Assembly: GCA_018822545.1 (NCBI GenBank)
Contig: JAHJKA010000033.1
Location: 1 to 64,000 of the forward strand
Direction: 5' to 3'
DNA from: Pseudomonadota bacterium
GTDB taxonomy: Bacteria > Desulfobacterota > Desulfobulbia > Desulfobulbales > SURF-16
DNA length: 64,000 bases
Part shown: one piece after another, positions 25,947 to 36,200 of the stretch
Layout of the letters: every line of letters starts with the position of its first letter
How positions within the stretch are numbered: position 1 is the first letter of the stretch
Made by a program: the position numbers and the translations under genes
The notes under the pieces: generated by a model
The model's input: only the letters and a program-made list of their open reading frames with translations
Told to the model about the DNA's origin: nothing
The model's database searches: none

Positions 25947-25995
25947 CGGGTTGACATTTTGCAGCACCACTTTAAGGTGCATAAGGACCTGTGTC

Positions 25996-27657
25996 ATGGA
26001 CAATCAAAGAGTATTGTTGGCAGTTGTGTTATCTCTCGCCATTCTCCTCGGTTATAATTATTTCTTCGTTCCTCCCCGGCCTCTGCCGACAACCAGCCTG
26101 CAAGACTCAGGAACCGAGACTGCACGAGTAACCCCTGATGGCGCATTTATGCCAAAAGCAGGGAAGACTCCGGGGCAAGCCTCTATTTCTGCCCCCACGG
26201 TAACCGTGATCCCTGGTCGTGAGGGTCGTGATATCCATGTTGAAACAAGCCTGTACCAGGCCGTTATTTCTGAAAATGGCGGTGGGGTTAAGAGTTTCAA
26301 GCTGAAAAAATATAATGAACAGCTTGATCCGGCTTCCGGTCCTAAGGAACTTAATAAACAGAAAAATTTCAATGACTTCCCCCTATATTTTTCCTGGGGG
26401 GACGAGCCTTCCTCCGCAACTATTCCGGTTTTTGAGGCTGACAAGACTGAACTCACCCTAGGTACTGGCGACAGTGCAACCCTGACCATGCGCGCTATGC
26501 TGCCTTCCGGCGTGGTTATGAGCAGGGTCATGACCTTTCGTGATGATTCCTATGAGATTGGCCTTGATGTCACGGTCTTCAATAGTTCCCAGGAAGATCA
26601 GGTCCAGGGCGCCAACTTTTTGCGCCTGGTGAATGAGCCGTTCAGCAAGAACGATAATGAACGTTTTGTCTTCACCGGTCCGACCCTTTTTCAAAATAAT
26701 GCCCTTGAACAAATCAAGGTGGATGACCTGGAGGACGGTGCCCAGGAGCGTGCCGGTAATCTGGAATGGATTGCCTATGAGGGCGTCTATTTTATGGAGG
26801 CCGTTATCCCCGACGGCGACAAGCACACTGCTCATTTCCAGCTGCTTGATGGTCGCCGGGTTTCTTCAACCCTGAGCGCCGGGGTGGTTGCCATTACCCC
26901 GCAGGCCGACAAGACATACAGCTATAAGGTCTTTTTTGGTCCCAAGAAACTGACCATCCTCAATGATGTCGGTCATAATCTCAATAAGGCCGTTAACTTC
27001 GGTTGGTTTGATGTGCTGGCCAAGCCCATGCTCTTTTTGCTTAATTTCCTCTACGGTTATATTCACAACTACGGGGTGGGCATCATCCTGGTCACCGTGA
27101 TTATTAAGCTCCTCTTCTGGCCCATTTCCTTCAAGGGCATGAAGTCCATGAAGACCATGCAGAAGCTGCAGCCTAAGATGACCCAGATTCGTGAGAAGTA
27201 CGGTAATGACCGTGATCGCATGAACCGGGAGATCATGCAGCTCTATAAGACCTATAAGGTCAGCCCCTTAGGCGGCTGTCTGCCCATGCTTCTGCAGATT
27301 CCGGTCTTTTTTGCCCTCTACCGGTTGCTCATGCAGACCATTGAGCTGCGCCATGCCCCATTTTTTGGCTGGATCACCGATCTTTCCGCCCCTGATCGCC
27401 TCTTTATCGGCTTTGATATTCCTTATCTTGGCGGTCTCCCCGTGTTGACGCTGTTCATGGGGGCCTCCATGTTTCTGCAACAGAAGATGACACCGGCCCA
27501 GGGTGATCCGAATATGGCGAAGATGATGATGTTTCTGCCCGTGGTTTTCACCTTCATGTTCATAAATTTTGCCTCGGGCCTGGTTCTTTATTGGTTTGTT
27601 AACAATTTGCTATCCATTGCTCAGCAGTACGCGATTAACAAGGTCCCTGATCTTTAA
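25996..27657 (+). CDS. yidC: Membrane protein insertase YidC
   Basis: A 553-aa inner-membrane insertase. The Gram-negative form is seen: an N-terminal anchor (VLLAVVLSLAILLGYNYFF), a large periplasmic domain (about residues 60-330) and the five-helix C-terminal core with GVGIILVTVIIKLLFWPIS, MQKLQPKMTQIREKYGNDR and KVSPLGGCLPMLLQIPVFFA. It works with Sec or alone. ATG at 25996 has AAGGA about 9 nt upstream; a TTG at 25951 is in frame but unlikely. Confidence 0.97.
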   Translation: MDNQRVLLAVVLSLAILLGYNYFFVPPRPLPTTSLQDSGTETARVTPDGAFMPKAGKTPGQASISAPTVTVIPGREGRDIHVETSLYQAVISENGGGVKSFKLKKYNEQLDPASGPKELNKQKNFNDFPLYFSWGDEPSSATIPVFEADKTELTLGTGDSATLTMRAMLPSGVVMSRVMTFRDDSYEIGLDVTVFNSSQEDQVQGANFLRLVNEPFSKNDNERFVFTGPTLFQNNALEQIKVDDLEDGAQERAGNLEWIAYEGVYFMEAVIPDGDKHTAHFQLLDGRRVSSTLSAGVVAITPQADKTYSYKVFFGPKKLTILNDVGHNLNKAVNFGWFDVLAKPMLFLLNFLYGYIHNYGVGIILVTVIIKLLFWPISFKGMKSMKTMQKLQPKMTQIREKYGNDRDRMNREIMQLYKTYKVSPLGGCLPMLLQIPVFFALYRLLMQTIELRHAPFFGWITDLSAPDRLFIGFDIPYLGGLPVLTLFMGASMFLQQKMTPAQGDPNMAKMMMFLPVVFTFMFINFASGLVLYWFVNNLLSIAQQYAINKVPDL

Positions 27658-27726
27658 GATGAAAGGGCGCTGCGCTGACAACAGGTGTTTGGATTTTTAG
27701 TATAGCCGTGACGTCAAGGAGATACG

Positions 27727-28599
27727 ATGGCTGTAAAGTTAGAGTTTAAAGGTAGTGATATTGATGAAGCTGTAAAGGCCGCCTGTAAACGATTCGGCGT
27801 TGACCGCGATGCGCTGGAGATCAATGTGCTCTCCACCGGATCCACTGGGATTTTTGGCTTGATGCGTAAGCAGTCGGTGGTGCAGGCCTCTTTGAAAGGT
27901 GATCAGGCTGCGGAGAACCCCAAGGTCGAAAAGCCCAAGGCCCCGACTGATAAGAAAAAACGTCCGAGGACCAAGGCCAAGCCTACTCCGAAAATAGAGA
28001 ATGAGGACGTCAGCCCTGATGAGGAGGTCGAGGTCCGTGAGGAAACCCGCCAGCCACGGCGACCAAAAGTGGAACCCTCTCCTGTCCCTCCTGAGTTTCA
28101 TGATCAACTCAAGGGCGAACTTGGCAAGCTCCTTTCCCTCATGGGTATGGAGTCTGAAATCGTCATCGGCGAAGAGAATGGCAAGACCAAGCTGGAGATC
28201 GTTGGCGACCATGTTGCGGCCCTACAGGATCGTGATGGACAGGCCCTGGACGGCTTGCAGTACCTGTTGCGCAAGATGACAAGCGACAAGCTGCCTGAGC
28301 GCGCCATGTTCGTGGTTGATGCCGGTGGTTTCCGGACAAACCGGCGGTCAGAGCTTGAAGAACTTGCCGTGCGCCTGGCTGACGAGGTAAAGGAGCTCAG
28401 TGTTACTCGTACCATCCCCCCCTTGAATCCTTCGGAACGGCGGATCGTCCACATGATGCTCCAGGATGACAACACGATCCGCAGCCGGAGTGTGGGCAGC
28501 GGGTTGTTTAAAAAAATTCTGATCTACAAGCCGGGCACCCAGCGTCCTCGGTCACCGAGCCGTAAACGGGGGAGTCGTTCCCGCCCTCCCCGTAAGTAA
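27727..28599 (+). CDS. jag: Jag/KhpB RNA-binding protein
   Basis: A 290-aa RNA-binding protein. Residues 1-50 form the Jag N-terminal domain (VKLEFKGSDIDEAVKAACKRFG, STGIFGLMRKQS). A charged Lys/Pro/Glu-rich linker follows to about 130, then a KH domain (about 135-205) and an R3H domain with NPSERRIVHMML. The C-terminus is Arg/Lys/Ser-rich. Jag/KhpB controls cell elongation in Gram-positives; the role in Gram-negatives is unclear. ATG at 27727 with AAGGAGA about 6 nt upstream. Confidence 0.94.
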   Translation: MAVKLEFKGSDIDEAVKAACKRFGVDRDALEINVLSTGSTGIFGLMRKQSVVQASLKGDQAAENPKVEKPKAPTDKKKRPRTKAKPTPKIENEDVSPDEEVEVREETRQPRRPKVEPSPVPPEFHDQLKGELGKLLSLMGMESEIVIGEENGKTKLEIVGDHVAALQDRDGQALDGLQYLLRKMTSDKLPERAMFVVDAGGFRTNRRSELEELAVRLADEVKELSVTRTIPPLNPSERRIVHMMLQDDNTIRSRSVGSGLFKKILIYKPGTQRPRSPSRKRGSRSRPPRK

Positions 28600-28626
28600 G
28601 GGTGGGTAGTACATGCCGCAAAGATC

Positions 28627-28668
28627 AAGGCGTAGAAACTTTTATAATAGTTTCTACGCCTTTTTTTT
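28627..28668 (+). terminator. Rho-independent terminator after jag
   Basis: A perfect 14-bp stem AAGGCGTAGAAACT / AGTTTCTACGCCTT is followed by T. It separates jag from mnmE. Confidence 0.95.
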
Positions 28669-28772
28669 ATGCGCAATATGCTAAGAGAAAATAATTTCCC
28701 CCCATATTCTGCGTGCCCTTCGCGGTCTTCGAGGTTAAGATAAATCTCCCTTAACCTTTGAGCCATGTCCTT

Positions 28773-30164
28773 ATGATTGACCACCCTCAGGAACCCACCA
28801 TTGCCGCCATTGCCACCCCCCCCGGACCGGGAGGTATTGGTGTTATCCGGATAAGCGGCAGTCTGGCTCGGCCGCTGCTTGTCTCCATCTTCCATCCCAA
28901 GAACAAGAATAAAAAACTGCGGAGCCATCAGCTCACCTATGGTTTTATCCGGGATCCGCAAACAGGATCCATGCTCGATGAGGTCCTTGCTGTCTATATG
29001 CAGGGGCCTAAGACCTATACCCGTGAGGATGTGGTTGAGATTCATTGCCATGGCAGCTATCTGGTTTTGAAGGGGGTTCTGGCACTGCTTCTTAAGGAAG
29101 GCGCACAGCTTGCTGCGCCGGGGGAATTCACCAAACGTGCTTTTTTGAATGGCCGGATTGATCTGACCCGCGCCGAGGCGGTAATGGAGCTTCTTGAGGC
29201 TAATACCCCAGCCAGGGTCGATATGGCCCGAAATCAGCTGGGCGGTGGCCTCCATGCAACCATCATGGCTATCCGCAACCAGCTCATGGTCTGCCGCGGC
29301 ATTATCGAGGTTGCCATTGATTTTCCGGATGAGGATGTTGAGATTATTAATCCCCAGGCCATGTCCGTGCAGATCAACGAGAATGTCCTTGCGCCCCTGG
29401 CAACGTTGATCAATGATGCCGACAAGGGCAGGATTTATCGGGACGGCATTTCCGTTGTCATTCTTGGCCGACCCAATGTCGGCAAATCAAGCTTGTTAAA
29501 CAGCCTGCTTCGTGAAGAAAGGGCCATTGTCACCCCCGTACCCGGTACCACCCGTGATACCATTGAGGAAATGTTGACCATCCACGGTATGCCGGTGCGT
29601 ATTGTTGACACAGCCGGGATCAGGGATCAGGCCGAGGCTGTGGAAGAAATTGGTATTGAACGGGCCCGGGCCAAGCTCGGGGAGGCGGACCTGGTTCTCT
29701 TTCTGCTGGATGCCACCTGTGGCATCACCCCTGATGATGAGAAGCTGCGTAAGGCCCTCCCTGCAAAACCTGTGTTGTATGTGGTTAATAAAATTGATAT
29801 TGTAGAAGATTATAAGGTGGACGTTTTTCAGGAAAAGCTTGCTGGTCAGCCTGTGGTCTCTATCTCTGCGAAAAAAGGAGATTATATAGATACCCTGGAG
29901 CAGGCGGTGTACGATCTTGTTTGCGGCGGTGAAGAGTGGGACCCTGGCCACGGCGTCGTGCCCAACGTGCGGCATCGGGCAGCCCTTGAAAAGGCGCGGG
30001 AGGCTGGTTGCCGCGTTCTTGACGGGATTGCGGAGGGTCTTCCTGCCGATCTTGTTGCCATAGAACTACAGGCCACCCTTGATCATCTCGGTGATATCAT
30101 AGGTGAAACCACCACGGAAGATGTCCTTGATATGATTTTCCAACAATTTTGTCTCGGGAAATAG
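28773..30164 (+). CDS. mnmE: tRNA uridine-5-carboxymethylaminomethyl modification GTPase MnmE
   Basis: A 463-aa GTPase that with MnmG modifies the wobble uridine of tRNAs. The N-terminal tetrahydrofolate-binding domain starts IAAIATPPGPGGIGVIRISG. The G domain has GRPNVGKSSLLN (G1), the T-loop TPVPGTTRDTIEE, DTAGIR (G3) and NKID (G4). The C-terminus ends FCLGK, a CxGK motif with the catalytic cysteine. Length is normal. ATG at 28773; a TTG at 28758 is in frame; no clear ribosome binding site. Confidence 0.97.
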   Translation: MIDHPQEPTIAAIATPPGPGGIGVIRISGSLARPLLVSIFHPKNKNKKLRSHQLTYGFIRDPQTGSMLDEVLAVYMQGPKTYTREDVVEIHCHGSYLVLKGVLALLLKEGAQLAAPGEFTKRAFLNGRIDLTRAEAVMELLEANTPARVDMARNQLGGGLHATIMAIRNQLMVCRGIIEVAIDFPDEDVEIINPQAMSVQINENVLAPLATLINDADKGRIYRDGISVVILGRPNVGKSSLLNSLLREERAIVTPVPGTTRDTIEEMLTIHGMPVRIVDTAGIRDQAEAVEEIGIERARAKLGEADLVLFLLDATCGITPDDEKLRKALPAKPVLYVVNKIDIVEDYKVDVFQEKLAGQPVVSISAKKGDYIDTLEQAVYDLVCGGEEWDPGHGVVPNVRHRAALEKAREAGCRVLDGIAEGLPADLVAIELQATLDHLGDIIGETTTEDVLDMIFQQFCLGK

Positions 30165-30165
30165 G

Positions 30166-31689
30166 ATGGCAACATCGCAGAAAGCCTCTAAAAATGAAAA
30201 ACCGGATCCACGTCTTGTTTTTTTAAAGAAGATAGCTTTCTTTACGCCCTTTGACGATCATGAGCTTAAGCAGCTGCTTTCCTTGAGCCGCTGGCTCAAG
30301 GTTCCCCCCTTTACCCATATAATTAAAGAAAATACCACGGACAGGGTTCTGTATATCCTTGTCTATGGCACGGTCTCAGTTTTTAAGACAGTAGGCGATG
30401 GTGAGGTGGAGCTTTCCACTTTGAGCCCAGGTGCCACCTTTGGTGAGATGGCAATGATAGCCGAGACCAAGAGAACAGCTGGTGTTCGTACCCTCACCGA
30501 TGCCTATATTCTCATGGTGGAGCCGGAGATTCTTAATCATGCCAATGTCTTTCTCCAGCTGAAATTTTATAAACGATTTTGCGAGATACTGGTCCAGCGC
30601 CTGGTGGATGCCAACAAGAAGATGGCTGGGGCGGGCAAGGTTGAGCCGGCCGCTGTTCAGAAGGTGGAGAAGAAAAAGGCTGTTTCTGAAAAGATAAAAG
30701 CAAAAAGGTTGCCGGTTGATAAACCTCAGCAGCCCTCGGAAAGCTCCTTGCAGCTCGTTGTGTCTGCCAGTGAGCTGCCTGCCATCCCCCTGCCGCGAAC
30801 GGTGGCCAAGTCCAGGATGCAGAGGCGGGTGCAGTCGAATCTGGAACTTGCTATCAATCCTGCCGTATCCTCTTTGCTTGCCAGTTTTCTGGTGGGCGAT
30901 TGTGAAGATACCAGGCGTTTCTCAGAACTTATCGGTCTTGATCCCTTTTTGGCAGCCAAGGTTCTGCAGGTAGCCAACTCCTCTTTTTATCGGCGATCTA
31001 CCGAAGTCAGTTCCGTGGCCCATGCCTTGGTTACCGTGGGTATTAAAAATGTCCAGGAAGTGGTGTCAGAAGAGCTGGAAAAGGGCGGCAGGCATGATGC
31101 TTTTAGTGGCTTTAATCATCTGGCCCGGTCTTTCTGGCGACATTCGGTGGTGGTAGGCCGCATTGCCGAGCTGTTGGCTGAGGTGGTTCGGGTCCATACC
31201 TACGAAGATATCTATCTTGCCGGTTTGCTCCATGATATCGGCATGCTCTCCCTGGACCTTCAGGAGCCTGATTTTTATCCACAGCTACAACGCGTTGGTT
31301 TTCTAGATAGTATTTCCCTCTGTGAGGCCGAGTACCAGTATATGGGCGCCGATCATTGTCAGGTCGGCTATTATCTGGCCGAGAAGATGGGGCTTCCCAA
31401 GGCCTTTTTGGATGCGGCGAAATTCCATCATCATCCGGAACGGGCCAAGGAGCATCTTCTTATTGTCGCCCTGGTTGCCCTGGCGGAACTTTTTGCCGTG
31501 CAAAGGGGGATAGTTGTCGGCTGCACCGAGAACGCCGCTAAAACCAGTATTGATGAATCGTTTGCTTGGATTTTGCTCACTGAGCAGCAAAAGGCCTTTA
31601 TGAATGTGGATGTCGGAGGTTTTATCCACGAGTTTCAACAGGAACTCGATCGCTCCTGGGCCAATATTGTTGGCGATATGTCGTTGTGA
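30166..31689 (+). CDS. cNMP-binding domain and HDOD protein
   Basis: A 507-aa cytoplasmic signalling protein beginning 1 bp after mnmE. The N-terminal cyclic-nucleotide-binding fold (about 18-140) has LYILVYGTVSVFK and STLSPGATFGEMAMIAETKR; the cassette lacks the typical RSA, so the ligand is uncertain. A Lys/Glu-rich linker follows. The HDOD domain (about 210-480) has FSELIGLDPFLAAKVLQVAN, SSVAHALVTVGIKNVQEVV and YLAGLLHDIGMLSLD with an HD pair. It may link a small molecule to an output through protein contacts. Confidence 0.88.
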   Translation: MATSQKASKNEKPDPRLVFLKKIAFFTPFDDHELKQLLSLSRWLKVPPFTHIIKENTTDRVLYILVYGTVSVFKTVGDGEVELSTLSPGATFGEMAMIAETKRTAGVRTLTDAYILMVEPEILNHANVFLQLKFYKRFCEILVQRLVDANKKMAGAGKVEPAAVQKVEKKKAVSEKIKAKRLPVDKPQQPSESSLQLVVSASELPAIPLPRTVAKSRMQRRVQSNLELAINPAVSSLLASFLVGDCEDTRRFSELIGLDPFLAAKVLQVANSSFYRRSTEVSSVAHALVTVGIKNVQEVVSEELEKGGRHDAFSGFNHLARSFWRHSVVVGRIAELLAEVVRVHTYEDIYLAGLLHDIGMLSLDLQEPDFYPQLQRVGFLDSISLCEAEYQYMGADHCQVGYYLAEKMGLPKAFLDAAKFHHHPERAKEHLLIVALVALAELFAVQRGIVVGCTENAAKTSIDESFAWILLTEQQKAFMNVDVGGFIHEFQQELDRSWANIVGDMSL

Positions 31690-31766
31690 TGCCCTCAATG
31701 CACTGTCCTCTCATTCCCGGGGTGCTGCTATGAGCCCTCGCCCTGGACTTTAAACCCCTCGGAAAA

Positions 31767-32294
31767 ATGTCGACTAAAAAACTTATCTTATCTCAAGAAG
31801 AAATTGCCCGCCGAGTTGCTGAGTTGGGTCGGGAAATTAGTATGTTCTATCAAAAACGGCCCCTGGTTCTGGTCGGGGTCTTAAACGGGGCGTTTATCTT
31901 TATGGCTGATCTGGCCCGTGCCCTCACCATTGACGTGGAAATTGATTTTGTCCGGGTGGCGAGCTACGGGAAGGCATCTACCTCCTCAGGGGCCATTGCT
32001 CTGCGCAAGGATGTGGAGATTGATCTTTGCGACAAGGATGTCCTGCTTGTTGAGGATATTATCGACACGGGCCGTACCCTGGCCTGGCTCAAGACATTTT
32101 TCCAGGACAAAGGGGCGGCATCGGTCCGGATATGTGCTCTTATTGACAAGAAGGAACGGCGCCAAGTTGAGATCAATGCCGATTACAGCGGTTTTACCGT
32201 GGAAGAAGGTTTTTTAGTTGGCTATGGCCTGGATTGCGCTGAGCAGTTTAGAAATCTTGGGGCGGTCTACCATCTTGAAAATCCACCTGTCTAG
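31767..32294 (+). CDS. hpt: Hypoxanthine phosphoribosyltransferase
   Basis: A 175-aa purine-salvage enzyme that makes IMP (and GMP) from hypoxanthine (guanine) and PRPP. The PRPP-binding motif is VLLVEDIIDTGRTL; the N-terminal LVLVGVLNGAFIFMADLAR and the substrate loop RVASYGKASTSSG are typical of the bacterial enzymes. Length is normal. ATG at 31767. Confidence 0.95.
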   Translation: MSTKKLILSQEEIARRVAELGREISMFYQKRPLVLVGVLNGAFIFMADLARALTIDVEIDFVRVASYGKASTSSGAIALRKDVEIDLCDKDVLLVEDIIDTGRTLAWLKTFFQDKGAASVRICALIDKKERRQVEINADYSGFTVEEGFLVGYGLDCAEQFRNLGAVYHLENPPV

Positions 32295-32324
32295 GTTGGC
32301 TGGCCTTTACAGTGGCTGAACTCC

Positions 32325-32353
32325 TTGACTTTACGTCAGGATTGTCGTATTTA
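32325..32353 (+). promoter_or_regulatory. Candidate promoter for the rhodanese and hybrid kinase operon
   Basis: TTGACT (32325-32330), an exact 17-nt spacer and TATTTA (32348-32353) lie about 60 bp before the rhodanese start. Confidence 0.5.
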
Positions 32354-32409
32354 AACAGCCACAGCTGAGATAAAATAGGGTGATTTTGTTCAAGAACAAG
32401 AGAGGGGGG

Positions 32410-33228
32410 ATGATGCGGGAAAAGACACGGGCAGTCATGCTGTTGTGTTCATGCCTTCTCGGGTTCCTGACCCCAGTTTTTGCCGCGGAGCCTGAGCCCC
32501 CCGTCGGTCATCTCGACAATGCAGCCCTTGCCCAGATTTTTGATTTTGCCCATCTTGTCGATTGCCGAAGCCGCTTTGAGTATGATGTCCTGCATATGAA
32601 AAATAGTGTTCATATTCCAGTGGCGACTATGCTGAGGGATGATCTCGAGCGCTTGCGGGATAAGGATCTCACCAAGCCCATCGTTTTTTATGGTAACGGC
32701 GAGGGTTGCTCTGAAAGTCGGGCCGCTTTCATGCAAGCAGGAAGGTGGGGGTTTCAAAATATTTTCATGTATCGTTCTGGGATATTCAATTGGGCCAAAG
32801 AACGGCCGGAAACGGTTCTTTTTTTTGGCGAGATTCCGGGGAGTGTCGCTCAGCAGCGGTTGTTTACTCTTGGTCACTACCAGGAAAAGTGTCTGCCTGC
32901 CAGGCAGTTTCTCCTCGCCGTTCAGCAACCTGGTGTCATGGTTGTTGACATTCGGGACGTGGCAGAGCGTCAGAGTTTCTCTATCGAACTGCCAAACCTG
33001 CAACATTACTCCATCGACCACCTGGTGAAACTGATCAAGGGCGGGAGCCGCAAGGTAGCTGGAAAAAAGATGTATATTCTTGATAGTTGCGGGATGCAGT
33101 CACAATGGCTGCAGTATATTCTTGATGATCACTATATTGACTATACCTTCTTGGAAGAGGGTATTGTGGGATGGCGGCAGTCTGGTCTTGACAGGTTCGG
33201 CGCCATGCCGAGTGGGGACAAACTGTGA
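32410..33228 (+). CDS. Exported double-rhodanese-fold protein
   Basis: A 272-aa protein with a signal peptide (VMLLCSCLLGFLTPVFAAE) and two rhodanese-like domains, about 40-145 and 165-260. The first has LVDCRSRFEYDVLHMKNSVHI and the loop FYGNGEGCSESRAAFMQ with a possible active cysteine. The second has VMVVDIRDVAERQSF and ILDSCGMQSQ with a cysteine as well. It could sense or transfer sulfane sulfur in the periplasm. ATG 32410 or 32413 follows AGAGGGGGG; a GTG at 32380 is less likely. Its stop overlaps the kinase start (GTGA), so it probably serves as a partner of that kinase. Confidence 0.82.
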   Translation: MMREKTRAVMLLCSCLLGFLTPVFAAEPEPPVGHLDNAALAQIFDFAHLVDCRSRFEYDVLHMKNSVHIPVATMLRDDLERLRDKDLTKPIVFYGNGEGCSESRAAFMQAGRWGFQNIFMYRSGIFNWAKERPETVLFFGEIPGSVAQQRLFTLGHYQEKCLPARQFLLAVQQPGVMVVDIRDVAERQSFSIELPNLQHYSIDHLVKLIKGGSRKVAGKKMYILDSCGMQSQWLQYILDDHYIDYTFLEEGIVGWRQSGLDRFGAMPSGDKL

Positions 33229-36200
33229 GAAGTCTCCCTATTCAGCATAAACTCTTTGTTGCTTTTTCTCTTGTCGCCCTTTTGGGCGGTGTCATTGCCT
33301 TGCTGAATCTGGTCAGTGCCAAACAACTGTCAAAGGGCGTGTCCTCCATCGGTCATAACCTGGACAAGGTGCAGTCCATTATGGTTATCCATGACCATGT
33401 CCAGACAATTATGGCTGACGAGATGCGCCTGTTAAGCAGGGATCTTTCCCGGGCTGAAAGAGCAGTCCAATATGGTCTGTTGGATGAAAGCTTTGCAACT
33501 CTTGAAAAGAAACTGCGCAGCTACGAGGCCTTGGTCAAGGAGCAGGAGGAAAAGCAGTTTGTCGCCCTTTTTTATGAGCAATGGCAGAAATGGCGGCAGG
33601 AAGGAGAAGCGTACATCGGGCTTTGTCGGCGTCTCGATAATACGGATATTCTTGATCCCCTCAAATTTCAAAACACCTTGTTTCAAAGAAAAGAAGAGGC
33701 CTATCGCTGGGTAATGGCCTTGAATGAGGCCATCAGTAATGAGGCTGTTTTTACAGGGGTATTGAGTGAAAAGGAAGGGGAGCTTGGTAAATGGCTTTTT
33801 GGACTTTCGTCAGAAAACAGCTCCCTGGCCGTTGCCATCGGTAAGGCCAGGAAGCCCTTAGGCAATCTCTATCATTCCGCTCGGAAGATTAACCGTCTCC
33901 TTGCCGATGACCGGGCACATATTACAGATATGCTCGCTGCCGTTTTTGAAAGTGAGACCTTGCCTGCCAAAGAGGAGCTCTTTGCGGCCTTGGATTTGAT
34001 GGTTTATGAGGCAGACAAGGCCTCTGCTATCTATGGTCTGATGGCTGCTAAGGTGGATGATCTGTCCCGCCATTTTTCGGAGATAAATACAAATCTTAAG
34101 TTATTAACCGCTTTAAACAGTAAGCAGGCAGCCTCCATTGTTGCCGGTGGCAGCAAGGAGATGAGTTTAAGTAATAGAGTGTCTCTGGTGGCTTTGCCCG
34201 TGGGGATTTTCACTATATTTTTGCTTGCGGTATTACTGGGAAAATTTATAACCCGACCTCTGATAAATCTGCATAGGGTCATTGAGAAATTTATGATAAC
34301 AGGGGATTTTTCCTGCAGGGTCGAGGTTGTCGGCAACGATGAAGTTGCCCAGGTTGGCCGTTCTTTCAATGATATGGTGGCTCGACTTCATTTCTACTAT
34401 CAGGAACTGGCAGAAAAGAATGAGTCACTTGCTGAGGCCCAGGAGGAATTGAGTCGTGCTAATGATGAATTGGCCCAGGCCAATGAAGAATTGGGTACGG
34501 CTAACGAGGCGCTTACGTTCCGTAGCCATTCACTGGAAGACAATGTTCAGACTCGGAGCCAGGAGTTAGATTCGCAGCAGGGGGAAATGGCTGAGCTCAA
34601 TGCCCGGTTGTGGGAAAGCAATGATAAGCTCTCTTTGAAAAATGAGGAGCATCGTGCCACCCTTGCCCAGTTACGAGAGGCCAAAGCGGTTGCTGAGGCA
34701 GCCGACAAGGCCAAGTCCGCTTTTCTTGCCAATATGAGTCATGAGATCCGGACGCCGATGAACGCCATCATCGGCCTAACCAGTCTGGCCCTCAAGCAGG
34801 AGGTTTCTGCGAAGGTTTATGATTACCTTAATACGGTGAGAAAATCGGCCAGGGGCCTCTTGGTAATTATTGATGACATCCTTGATTTCTCGAAAATTGA
34901 TGGCGGCCATCTTGAACTTGAAGAAATTAATTTCAATCTGCACGATGTCCTTGATAACCTCAAGGCTCTGTTTGGCCAGCGAGCACTGGAAAAGAATCTC
35001 GAGTTTGAAGTACATATCGGCGAGGAAGTGCCTCTTCACCTTATTGGCGATCCGCTTCGTCTGGGTCAGGTGCTGATTAACCTCATGGGTAATGCTCTTA
35101 AATTCACCCAAAAAGGACAGGTGACCGTTGAGGTTGCTGTGCAGGAGAGCAGGGGGAACGAGGTTGATCTGCTTTTTACCGTGTCAGACACGGGGATAGG
35201 TATTGATGAAAGTCATCAGGACCTGCTGTTTGAGGCTTTTTCTCAGGTTGACGAATCCATATCCCGCCAATTCGGTGGTACAGGGCTCGGCCTTGCCATC
35301 AGTAAGCGGATCGTCGAGCGTTGCGGCGGGCAAATATGGCTGGAGAGTGTTCCCGGACGAGGTTCTGCTTTTCATTTTACATCTCGATTTGAACGGCAGG
35401 GCCATGCTGAGCTTCCTGACCGCTATAAAGACATTTTTGCCGGTAGTCGCGTGTTGGTGGTTGATGACAACAAGATGTTTCGCCACTTTATGGCCAAGAT
35501 GTTCACCTCTTTTTGCTTTGAGGTGGAAACTGCTGAAACCGGTGAGCATGCCCTGGATAAATTACGGGAGATGGCCGGCCTGCGGGCCCTGCCCCATATA
35601 ATTCTCCTCGACCAGGCCATGCCTGGGATGGATGGTTTAAGCCTGATCAAGATTCTGGGCAAGGAAGCGGATTTTGCCCAAATTCCCATTGTCATGATCT
35701 CAGCGGATGGGCAGGATATTGATTTGCGGCGGCGGGCTGGTGAGGTTGGCGTCAAGGCAGTGTTGAGTAAGCCGGTGAAGAGAGAGCTTCTCCTCTCCTG
35801 CCTTGAAAGGTTGTTGCACACTGAGGATACCGGTGTTAGTGGAGAAAAAATTTCAAGCGGATCAATGGATATCTTGGTCGGTAAGCGAGTTTTGCTGGTG
35901 GAAGATAATTCCATCAACAGACAGGTTGCCTCTGAGCTTTTGGTGAATGCAGGGATAGAGGTCGTCACGGCCGAAGACGGTGAAGAGGCCCTGACCAAAG
36001 TTGGAGAAGGCTTTGCTGCTGTGTTGATGGATGTCCAGATGCCTAAGATGGATGGTCTGGACGCAACCAGACGGATTCGGCAGCGCCCGGAATTGACAAA
36101 ACTGCCAATCATTGCCATGACCGCCCGCGCTATGAAGGGTGATAGGGAAAATTGTCTGGCCGCTGGGATGAATGACTATATCGCTAAACCCATTGATGCG

